From: UBA2450 sp045226015
GTDB lineage: Bacteria; Bacillota_I; Bacilli_A; RFN20; CAG-826
Assembly: GCA_045226015.1 (NCBI GenBank)
Contig: JBGVBY010000004.1
Coordinates: 84,134 to 148,133, forward strand
DNA: 64,000 bases
Direction of reading: 5' to 3'
Shown: positions 43,976 through 51,378 of the stretch, in pieces
Layout: each line of letters opens with the position of its first letter
How positions within the stretch are numbered: the stretch's first letter is position 1
Notes under the pieces: model-generated
What the model was told of the DNA's origin: nothing
The model's input: the letters and a program-made list of their open reading frames with translations, nothing else
Database searches by the model: none
Made by a program: the position numbers and the translations under genes

Positions 43976-45221
43976 AAGTGAAATTACCATCCTTTCTTTT
44001 GTTCTTTTTTATTTTTGGCAAGAAAAATCTTGTTCCGCATATGATTAAAATTGATAAAAAGTTAATAACTGTGAATAAATTGCAAAGAGGCTCAACAAAC
44101 ACAAAACATAAAATCAAATTATAAAAAATGAATAAGAATGAAATTAAAATCAAACTGAACAAAATATCTTTTTTCCAAACAAAAATAAAACAAGCATACC
44201 CAAGAGAAATCAAGGCAGAAAAAAGATATAACAGCGTATCATCTTTGGAAAAATCTATGGACTGGAACGATGTTTTTAATTCAAATATTTCCTTGTACTT
44301 ATTTTCGGAGTAATTGAATATATAGAATGTGTAGTCAGCATTATGTTTGTTATATCCTAGCGCATTAACTCTTTTCAAAAAAGATGAATTACCGTAGATG
44401 TCATTCTTCATATCGAATTCAGCACAATATTTTAATTGATTGTCTGTGTACGGCTCGCCAAACATAACACAAAAATCACCATAAAGCTGTTGCACTCTTG
44501 GCCCAGTTCTAAATTTAGAATAAAGAATATTGTTTATACAAAATTTTATATTTTTAGCTTCCGAACCTATTTTAAGTTTTAAAATAGGCAAAAAATCTGG
44601 TTCTTGTTCTGGGTGTTTTGGATTTTTTGGCTCAATTAGTTTTGTATATGCGTTGATTCTATTTTTATCAGTCACCTCATCAACAATTCCGTATTCGACA
44701 ACGAGTCTGTCTGCTAGTGTGTCAGAAATGAAGCAAACCGCATTTGCATCATACCTTCTTGCCCAATATCCTTTATTTGGCAAAACCTCATCCTTAAAAT
44801 ACGTTGAAAATAAACCATTGTCTAAATAATAACCCCAGTCATACTTTTCCCCTATATTAAATCCAGTTTGTTTATTTAAACAAATTGAATAGTCATTATT
44901 ATAATAGGATGTGAAGTAAGATTCTCCAGGATAGAATTGTCTGAACGAATAGTTTACAGTTGAACTATTTGTGTAATAAAAATTTGAATATAAATCAGGG
45001 AGAGTATTTTTGTCCTTGCTTTGTATTCTAATCATCGGAGCCGTTTCTCGAGAAACAAAATTGTTAACATAGTAGTTATTGAATTGATTTGACCAATTAT
45101 TCAATTTTGAATTTAGTGTCTGCTTCATTAAAACAAATTGGCCAACAGAACAGATAAGAAAAACAAATGAAGGAAGAATCTTCAAACATATATCTTTCAA
45201 CTTAATTATTTTTCTTTTCAT
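43956..45221 (-). CDS. FtsX/MacB-like membrane protein without ATPase partner
   Basis: A 421-residue protein: one N-terminal membrane helix (about 13-32), an extracytoplasmic domain of about 300 residues rich in Tyr and Asn, and three helices near 332-352, 355-375 and 380-400, then a charged tail. This one-plus-three topology equals that of FtsX/MacB permeases and of the N-terminal half of the fusion at 12951-15371. The outer domain words are not close to MacB motifs, so the family call rests on topology and on its position beside a Wzy. The 3' end overlaps the Wzy-GT4 gene. Confidence 0.55.
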   Translation of the reverse strand: MKRKIIKLKDICLKILPSFVFLICSVGQFVLMKQTLNSKLNNWSNQFNNYYVNNFVSRETAPMIRIQSKDKNTLPDLYSNFYYTNSSTVNYSFRQFYPGESYFTSYYNNDYSICLNKQTGFNIGEKYDWGYYLDNGLFSTYFKDEVLPNKGYWARRYDANAVCFISDTLADRLVVEYGIVDEVTDKNRINAYTKLIEPKNPKHPEQEPDFLPILKLKIGSEAKNIKFCINNILYSKFRTGPRVQQLYGDFCVMFGEPYTDNQLKYCAEFDMKNDIYGNSSFLKRVNALGYNKHNADYTFYIFNYSENKYKEIFELKTSFQSIDFSKDDTLLYLFSALISLGYACFIFVWKKDILFSLILISFLFIFYNLILCFVFVEPLCNLFTVINFLSILIICGTRFFLPKIKKNKRKDGNFTYEEISI

Positions 45222-45268
45222 AATATGGTTTATTATATCAAAGATATTTTATCTTTAGATTTAATTCT

Positions 45269-46366
45269 TTATTTTTTACCGCTCATAACACCATCAATGA
45301 TTAGAGACAAAGAATTTTCAAATTCATCCTTTCCATAAATATGACTTGGTCTAACTATATTTTTGTTTCTTATATCATTGATGTTTTTAAGCCATTCTTC
45401 TCTTTTGAGTTTTGAAAATGTACATAATCCAAAATTAACATCTCTCGGTACAGAATCAGAAGCAATACAGTAAGTGTTTGAAAATTGTGCTTCTAATAAT
45501 GTTATTGACAATCCTTCAAATAACGATGGCAAAAGCAATATATGAATTTGTTCAAACAACATCTTTTTGCTATAGTCTGATGGCAAAAATGTCACGGCAG
45601 AAGTGAGATTATGCTTATCTATAAACTCAACCATCTCATCATAGTAACGAGGTTCTTCCGAAAGTTTGAATCCAACTAACAAAAGACGAGCACTTTGACC
45701 ATTCTCTATTAATTCTTTTAAAACTGATAACGAAAATAACTGATTCTTATTTGAACAATAATATCCAATTTGTCCTAATACTATTTCATCATTATTTGGC
45801 TTTTTGACAACATCTGGAAAATATTCATTTGGATAATCCATAAGTGTATAAACTTTACCTTTTGGAGCAATATCATCATTAGGAATAGCAAGACTAGATA
45901 AAGCGATGTAAGCGTCAACACCTTTTATATACTTTCGGACAAACACTTCTTTCTTTCGAATTAAAGCGAATTTACTTTGTATATTCACGTTGCCAAGAGC
46001 GTAGTAAATAAGTTTTTGTTTTTTCAGCTTATTCTTATGAGCGGAACAATCAGCCATAAAATAGATATTGTTTGATATAACTATGTTATATCCATTCTTC
46101 TTGATAGTACTTTTGATGTTGAAAAACTTAAGGAACGGGAAAAATTTATACGATAACCCATTCAATTTCATTTTCCCAACAAAGATATTTCTGCATATCT
46201 TTTTATATTCATTGTAAAAGTATAAGTCGGCATTTTTATTTCTGACAGCATAAACAAAAACATCTACTAAAAAGCCTTTTTTCCTAAGCACTTCAATAAC
46301 GTGCAAAAAGGTCTGTGGAGAACCGCTTCTGGTTAGATTTTGAATTACAATTAAGCAACTGTTCAT
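45269..46366 (-). CDS. GT4-like glycosyltransferase
   Basis: A 365-residue GT-B enzyme: start CLIVIQNLTRSGSPQTFLHV, donor domain with VLGQIGYYCSNKNQLFSLSV and LLPSLFEGLSITLLEAQFSN as the E-x7-E region. The N-terminal loop has GSPQ where GGAE is usual, as in some teichoic and capsular GT4 enzymes. It is 5 bp upstream-coupled to a GT2 gene on its promoter side, and an FtsX-like gene follows 47 bp later. Confidence 0.82.
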   Translation of the reverse strand: MNSCLIVIQNLTRSGSPQTFLHVIEVLRKKGFLVDVFVYAVRNKNADLYFYNEYKKICRNIFVGKMKLNGLSYKFFPFLKFFNIKSTIKKNGYNIVISNNIYFMADCSAHKNKLKKQKLIYYALGNVNIQSKFALIRKKEVFVRKYIKGVDAYIALSSLAIPNDDIAPKGKVYTLMDYPNEYFPDVVKKPNNDEIVLGQIGYYCSNKNQLFSLSVLKELIENGQSARLLLVGFKLSEEPRYYDEMVEFIDKHNLTSAVTFLPSDYSKKMLFEQIHILLLPSLFEGLSITLLEAQFSNTYCIASDSVPRDVNFGLCTFSKLKREEWLKNINDIRNKNIVRPSHIYGKDEFENSLSLIIDGVMSGKK

Positions 46367-46371
46367 ATCTT

Positions 46372-47370
46372 CTAATTATTTTTGTATTTCTTCACAATAT
46401 AACGAATTAGGAACAAAAGCCTAAATTTAAAGCAAGTCAACAACAAGTTAGGATACCTGCTTTCAAACTTGTGTGTTTTAACAAACTTTTTCCAAATAAA
46501 AGAATGCTTTATTTCAGTACATCTCATCTTGAAAAGCTGTTTGTCATTATCAACTGATCCTAATTCCAAATATTTCGCAACTGACCAAGATATTATGTTA
46601 ACAACCCTAAATGGTATTTCTTTTAAAATATCTGGTGATAAAAAATTGATATAACGATAGGATGCTTCTTTTGATTTAAATCTATCGAAAGCCTTATTAC
46701 TATCCAGTGTATGACAAATGCTGTTTTTGTTAAGCCTATATTCATAGACGCTTTCGGTTATTAAAAGGGCGCGAGACGTATTTAAAACTGCAGCGGTGAG
46801 AAAAAACATATCTTCCCCAAGCTTTGTATCGCATGAAAGATTGAGTTTAATAATTCTGTCTAATGCATTGCGTTTAAAACAATACCTCCAAACAGTAGGA
46901 ATTGTTTTTTCAACAAAAACGGTTTTATAGAATTCATGACCTGAGTTAATTAGTTTTTTTTCGCTTATGTCATCAATGTTTTGTTCAGGCAAATTATCTT
47001 CTAAAAGCTGGCAACAATTATAAGTTATGCACTCAATGTTTTGATATTTGTTGAAAAGTTTAAATAAAGTTTCGAGGCAATTAGATTTTAGCTTATCATC
47101 AGAATCTAAAAAAACAACAGCTTCTCCAGACGATTTCTTAATTCCTTCAATTCTCGAATAAAATTGGCCTTTGTTTGTGTTGTTTTTAATTACTTTAATT
47201 CTAAAATCCTTGTCTGAAAAATTATTAGCTATTGAATTTGAATCATCACCACTACAATCATCAACAATAATCAATTCCCAGTTTTCGTACGATTGAGAAA
47301 AAACAGACTCAATCGCTTCCGATAAATATCTTTCTCCATTAAATACAGGGCAAATAATACTAAACTTCAT
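46372..47370 (-). CDS. GT2 family glycosyltransferase
   Basis: A 332-residue GT-A enzyme: FSIICPVFNGERYLSEAIES, SQSYENWELIIVDDCSGDDS, and the metal site FLDSDDKLK near residue 90. The C-terminal part is basic with hydrophobic segments (FRLLFLIRYIVKKYKNN), as in GT2 enzymes that work at the membrane. Gaps of 5-6 bp to both neighbours indicate one operon. Confidence 0.88.
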   Translation of the reverse strand: MKFSIICPVFNGERYLSEAIESVFSQSYENWELIIVDDCSGDDSNSIANNFSDKDFRIKVIKNNTNKGQFYSRIEGIKKSSGEAVVFLDSDDKLKSNCLETLFKLFNKYQNIECITYNCCQLLEDNLPEQNIDDISEKKLINSGHEFYKTVFVEKTIPTVWRYCFKRNALDRIIKLNLSCDTKLGEDMFFLTAAVLNTSRALLITESVYEYRLNKNSICHTLDSNKAFDRFKSKEASYRYINFLSPDILKEIPFRVVNIISWSVAKYLELGSVDNDKQLFKMRCTEIKHSFIWKKFVKTHKFESRYPNLLLTCFKFRLLFLIRYIVKKYKNN

Positions 47371-47376
47371 TTTTGA

Positions 47377-48405
47377 TCAATAAAAATATAGGCGATTCTC
47401 TATTTCTTTCCTGTGTTTTTTCAAAAAATACTTATAAAGCAATGGATTCCTTGAAACAATCAAAAGCTTATTGATTTGCTTTTTTGGAAATAATATTTGT
47501 GACAATTCTTTATCACGATAATAAGGCAAAATTCTTAACAATTCATTTTTAAACATTTGTCTGTCCATAGAAATAAGCTTTTTATAAACTGATCGATTAT
47601 CAAAAAACGCCATGGTTTGTTTTGCTCTTTCAAATTTGTTTTCAAAGTCAAAAGAAAAAAGTAACTCCATCATCACTTCGTGTATTAATTCGTGATCATA
47701 TTTATATCCAGTTGATACAGAAGAAAGAGGCTTTTCAATATATGAATAGACATTGTCGAAAAAATAAAAGTTATAATCCGCAAGACATAGAGCCCAAATT
47801 ATTTGGCCATCATAAAAGAATCCACCGTGTCTATTTCTGTTAACAAACATAAACAAGGGATTAATCTTTCTATATACTTCAGTATTGATTAGGAAAGAAT
47901 GATAAAACCAGTTTTTCTTTGAAAGAAAATTGTTAAATTGTTTTTTTTGTTTTAAAGCATCCCTAGAAAAGGAAGAAGAGGTTGGTTCTTTCTTTATTGT
48001 TGCTCCGCAAAACTCATATGAATTGAAATGATAAAATTGATAGTCTTCAAAGTGGTTATCCAAAAAATCAGAAACTTTGTTAAAAAAGTTATTCTCTAAA
48101 TAATCAGAACAGTCAAGCCACATGAAGTAATCGGTGGTCACCATTTCAAAACACTTAAAATGTGCTTTATCTACTCCAAGGTTTTCCTTACAATCAATGA
48201 ATTTAACAATAAACGGCTTATCTAATTTTTTAACATCTTCAATATATTGGTTAACAACATCTACAAAAGATCTATCCTTGCTGCCGTCGTTATATAAGTA
48301 ATGAACAAGACCAGGATAGTTTTGGCGCAAAACAGAATTGAGGGTTGCACGAAGTCCTTCAATCGGTGCGTTGTATAATGTTGTGATAATAGATATTGTT
48401 TTCAT
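47377..48405 (-). CDS. GT2 family glycosyltransferase
   Basis: A 342-residue GT-A enzyme: ISIITTLYNAPIEGLRATLN, a divergent YLYNDGSKDRSF where VDDGS is usual, and MWLDCSDYLENNFF at the metal site (D-C-S-D for DxD). These changes may alter donor choice. The frame reaches 48447, but ATG at 48403-48405 starts the conserved strand and removes a 35-bp overlap with the acetyltransferase. An A8 tract lies inside the gene (T8 on the plus strand near 47941). Confidence 0.83.
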   Translation of the reverse strand: MKTISIITTLYNAPIEGLRATLNSVLRQNYPGLVHYLYNDGSKDRSFVDVVNQYIEDVKKLDKPFIVKFIDCKENLGVDKAHFKCFEMVTTDYFMWLDCSDYLENNFFNKVSDFLDNHFEDYQFYHFNSYEFCGATIKKEPTSSSFSRDALKQKKQFNNFLSKKNWFYHSFLINTEVYRKINPLFMFVNRNRHGGFFYDGQIIWALCLADYNFYFFDNVYSYIEKPLSSVSTGYKYDHELIHEVMMELLFSFDFENKFERAKQTMAFFDNRSVYKKLISMDRQMFKNELLRILPYYRDKELSQILFPKKQINKLLIVSRNPLLYKYFLKKHRKEIENRLYFY

Positions 48406-48412
48406 GTTTTGT

Positions 48413-48940
48413 CTATATTGTGTTTTCGATATAACTCTCTGTAGCATTCTCTTTGGATATAATTTTGCAAGGATTCCCTATAACAATTGAGTGTGATGGA
48501 ACATCGCAATTAACGAAACTATTTGACGCGATCATTACATCATCACCAACAACAATTTTTCCAACTATTGTAGCGTTGACACCAATCCAAACGTTGTTTC
48601 CAATTATTGGAGTTCCTTTTCTAACGCCCCTATTCTCTTGTCCAATCGTCACACCTTTGCTTAGGTTACAATTTTTACCAAGTATAACATCAGAATTTAC
48701 AGTGATACCATAAGCATGGCCAATATATAACCCCCCCCCGATGATTGTTTTGCCATACAAATCAATCTTCATTTTTCTTTTAATGTATCTAAATTTTAAA
48801 CGAGCAAAAAACAATTTAATCTTGTTTTCTTCGGTTTGACAAATCCTAAAAAGTTTCAAAAAACATTTTAAATCACTATCAATTGAAGAATGACCATATC
48901 TTTGTAAATCTTGTTTGTATAATTCTTTCCACTTTTTCAT
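48413..48940 (-). CDS. CysE-like hexapeptide acetyltransferase carrying a G9 tract
   Basis: A 175-residue left-handed beta-helix acyltransferase of serine-acetyltransferase type: GGGLYIGHAYGITVN with the catalytic His, SKGVTIGQENRGVRKGTPII, then NNVWIGVNATIVGKIVVGDD and VIGNPCKII. In polysaccharide loci such enzymes acetylate sugars; with the VioA-like gene nearby, a 4-amino sugar is a candidate substrate. Codons for the Gly-Gly-Gly near residue 68 are GGG GGG GGG, an uninterrupted G9 on the coding strand. Slippage there would remove the catalytic half of the protein. Confidence 0.87.
   Translation of the reverse strand: MKKWKELYKQDLQRYGHSSIDSDLKCFLKLFRICQTEENKIKLFFARLKFRYIKRKMKIDLYGKTIIGGGLYIGHAYGITVNSDVILGKNCNLSKGVTIGQENRGVRKGTPIIGNNVWIGVNATIVGKIVVGDDVMIASNSFVNCDVPSHSIVIGNPCKIISKENATESYIENTI
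48731..48739. repeat. Homopolymer C9/G9 tract inside an acetyltransferase gene
   Basis: Nine C on the plus strand (nine G in the coding strand) in very AT-rich DNA. It is the longest G/C homopolymer I find in the window, and its position inside a coding frame makes it a possible phase-variation switch. Confidence 0.9.
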
Positions 48941-49088
48941 ATTGTTTCTCTAGTATCTTATTTAATCATAAGATAATCCTTTTTTCTACTTGTTTATTTC
49001 TCACGTTAAAAACATCAATCAAATTTATATTTTTCATGTAGCCATATTAAGACCGCCATCATACGAATAATGTTTGTGAAAAATGCTG

Positions 49089-49118
49089 TTGTCAAAACGC
49101 AAAATATATGAATAGAAT
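49089..49118 (+). promoter_or_regulatory. Possible promoter of the plus-strand GT4 gene
   Basis: TTGTCA (49089-49094) and TAGAAT (49113-49118) are separated by 18 bp and lie 33 bp upstream of the ATG. The gene needs its own promoter because both neighbours are on the other strand. Confidence 0.4.
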
Positions 49119-49151
49119 ATTTCAAACATGTAAGATAAACTATTATAAGTT

Positions 49152-50264
49152 ATGAGTAATAAAAATGTTAAAACATTATCCATAATAATGAACAGCGACG
49201 AAAACAATAGATTTGCGTGGAGCGGCGTCAATTATTTTATAATTAAATCATTGAAAAAACATTTTCAAGTCCAGTATTTTAAAGCAACTGCGCACTATTC
49301 AATTTTGGCTAAATTGCTTCTAAAATTAGATAAAATTTTTCATAAGAATGCAAAGGAATATCCTATCATTGTAAACCATCTTCTATATAGAAAATGCATA
49401 AAAGAAGCTGAAAAATCTAGTGATATGGTTTTAACCACTATCAGCACGTTTGCTGCATATAGCAAAAAGTGCATTTATGTAGTTGATGCGGTCTACAGAT
49501 CTTTGCTTAATTATTACTACTTTGACGTTAATAAAATTGATGCTAAACGTCTCGATTCAATTCAAAGAAGAGCCTTAAAAAGATCTAAAAAAATAATATT
49601 TGCATCTGACTGGGCTCGAAATGAGGCAAATAAGATTTATCGAATAGAAATGAATAAATCATATGTTGCTTTGATGGGGGCAAATATCGAAGATATAAAA
49701 ACATCACCAAAAAGTATTTCACACAAAAGAGAGATACAGTTCTTTTTTATGGGTGCAGATTATGAAAGAAAAGGACTATCAAAAATTATCGATTTGATTG
49801 AACTATTGAATATAAAAGATACCAATCACAAATATAGTTTGAATGTTGTTGGAAAATACGCGGACAACACTGATATGGTTAAATATTATGGTTTTCTCAA
49901 GAAAACAAACGAAGAAGATTATAAGAAATATATCGATTTATATAAATATTCAGATTTCTTTATTTCGATGCCTAGGGCCGAATGCTTCGGAATTGTTTAT
50001 TGTGAATCATCAATGTTTTATTTACCGAGCATATCAATCGACACCGGTGGAATCTCATCGTATTTGAAAAACAATGAAAACGGATTGTTATTCAAGCAAG
50101 ACGACTCTTTGGACACTATTTCTAGTGAAATAATCAGGTTGGTAAACGATGACAATCGATATAAGAAAATATCAAAAAAATCACGCGCACTATATGAACG
50201 TGATTATAATTGGAATAAATGGGCTGAGAGAGTTGCCTCAATTATCAATGATGATTGCAACTGA
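49152..50264 (+). CDS. GT4 family glycosyltransferase on the opposite strand
   Basis: A 370-residue GT-B enzyme: the N-terminal part has NRFAWSGVNYFIIKSL, the donor domain has FFMGADYERKGLSKIIDLIE and the E-x7-E region PRAECFGIVYCESSMFYLPS. Its C-terminal end overlaps the 3' end of the VioA-like gene by 20 bp in convergent orientation. It is the only intact plus-strand gene of locus B, which suggests a later insertion or an inversion. Confidence 0.85.
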   Translation: MSNKNVKTLSIIMNSDENNRFAWSGVNYFIIKSLKKHFQVQYFKATAHYSILAKLLLKLDKIFHKNAKEYPIIVNHLLYRKCIKEAEKSSDMVLTTISTFAAYSKKCIYVVDAVYRSLLNYYYFDVNKIDAKRLDSIQRRALKRSKKIIFASDWARNEANKIYRIEMNKSYVALMGANIEDIKTSPKSISHKREIQFFFMGADYERKGLSKIIDLIELLNIKDTNHKYSLNVVGKYADNTDMVKYYGFLKKTNEEDYKKYIDLYKYSDFFISMPRAECFGIVYCESSMFYLPSISIDTGGISSYLKNNENGLLFKQDDSLDTISSEIIRLVNDDNRYKKISKKSRALYERDYNWNKWAERVASIINDDCN

Positions 50265-51348
50265 GTATAATATCACAAATTCTATCTATTTCCTTATCAG
50301 TTAAATCAGGGTAAAGTGGGAGCGTTAATATTCTTTCACTAATTCTTTTCGCAATTGGGGTACTACCTTTATTAAATAAATTATATGCACCAAATTCAGA
50401 CACCAATGGATAAAAGTATTTTCTAGCATAGATTCCATGTTGGTTTAAAATTGATTTTATTTCATCCCTATTGGCTGGATATCCATCAAAGACTACTGGC
50501 AGATAAGAATAATTATGAACGACTTCATTTTGCGGTCTCCAAACAATTATTCCTTTAATGTTCGACAACCTATCGATATATCTTTCAACCACTCTTTTTC
50601 TTTGAGTAATTACATCATCTATATGTCTTAAGTTACACAATCCCATGCAGGCTTGAAATTCGTTCATTTTTCCGTTGCCACCTACAAAATCACAAGTTTC
50701 TTCACCTGTAATACCAAAATCTCTAATCGAGTGAAAAAAACCGTCTAAAGAATCATCATTATAACAAATAGCCCCCCCCTCAATTGTGTTGAAAACTTTT
50801 GTAGCATGGAAACTAAACATCGACATGTCGCCAAAATTAGCCACTCCAGTGCCTTTGTATTTAACACCAAAAGCATGCGCAGCATCATAGATAACTTTTA
50901 AATTATGCTTTTTTGCTATTCGCTCTATTTCTTCAACATCGCACACATTTCCATAAACATGAACAGGTATGATGGCAACCGTTTTATTGGTGATTAATTG
51001 CTCTATTTTTTTAACGTCTATCGTATAGTCTTTATCATTAATATCACAAAAAACAGGAACAAGCCCGTTTCTTACAATAGCATTAACGGTACTTACAAAC
51101 GTAAAAGGTGTGGTTATTACTTCGCTGTCCTTAGGAAAATTATAATATGATAACGCCGATTCTAAAGCATAGTGACCATTTATAAAGAGAGCAGTTCTTT
51201 TAACATCCAAAAAACGACTCAAGTTTTCTTCAAGTTCTTCATGCTTTGGACCAAAATTGGTTAGATAATGATTATCCCAAATTTCTTTAATCTCAGAAAT
51301 ATATTCTTCTAAGTCTGGTAGGTATGGTTTTGTAACAAATGTCTTCAT
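50245..51348 (-). CDS. DegT/DnrJ/EryC1 aminotransferase, VioA-like
   Basis: A 367-residue PLP enzyme. The N-terminus TKPYLPDLEEYISEIKEIWD resembles VioA-type dTDP-4-keto-6-deoxyglucose 4-aminotransferases. D155 lies in IYDAAHAFGV and the PLP lysine is K184 in SFHATKVFNTIEGG. With RmlA and RmlB this could give dTDP-4-amino-4,6-dideoxyglucose, to be acetylated by a neighbouring acyltransferase. GGAG stands 6 bases before ATG at 51346-51348, so the frame to 51363 is too long. The Glu-Gly-Gly-Ala after the lysine is encoded by a G8 tract, so slippage would switch the enzyme off. Confidence 0.87.
   Translation of the reverse strand: MKTFVTKPYLPDLEEYISEIKEIWDNHYLTNFGPKHEELEENLSRFLDVKRTALFINGHYALESALSYYNFPKDSEVITTPFTFVSTVNAIVRNGLVPVFCDINDKDYTIDVKKIEQLITNKTVAIIPVHVYGNVCDVEEIERIAKKHNLKVIYDAAHAFGVKYKGTGVANFGDMSMFSFHATKVFNTIEGGAICYNDDSLDGFFHSIRDFGITGEETCDFVGGNGKMNEFQACMGLCNLRHIDDVITQRKRVVERYIDRLSNIKGIIVWRPQNEVVHNYSYLPVVFDGYPANRDEIKSILNQHGIYARKYFYPLVSEFGAYNLFNKGSTPIAKRISERILTLPLYPDLTDKEIDRICDIILSCNHH
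50772..50779. repeat. Homopolymer C8/G8 tract inside the VioA-like gene
   Basis: Eight C on the plus strand (eight G in the coding strand), just after the PLP-lysine codon region. It is the second longest G/C homopolymer I find. Confidence 0.88.
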
Positions 51349-51378
51349 CTTTATCTCCATCAACTATTTTGTAAAAAA

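Noticed and set aside
47941..47948. A8 tract in a GT2 gene as a phase switch
   Set aside because: Runs of eight A or T are common in DNA this AT-rich, so the tract alone is not evidence.
49034..49231. 65-codon minus-strand open frame
   Set aside because: It overlaps the start of the plus-strand GT4 gene, has no ribosome site and no recognisable motif.
50245..50264. Shared terminator between the convergent GT4 and aminotransferase genes
   Set aside because: The genes overlap and no stem with a T-run is visible at the junction.
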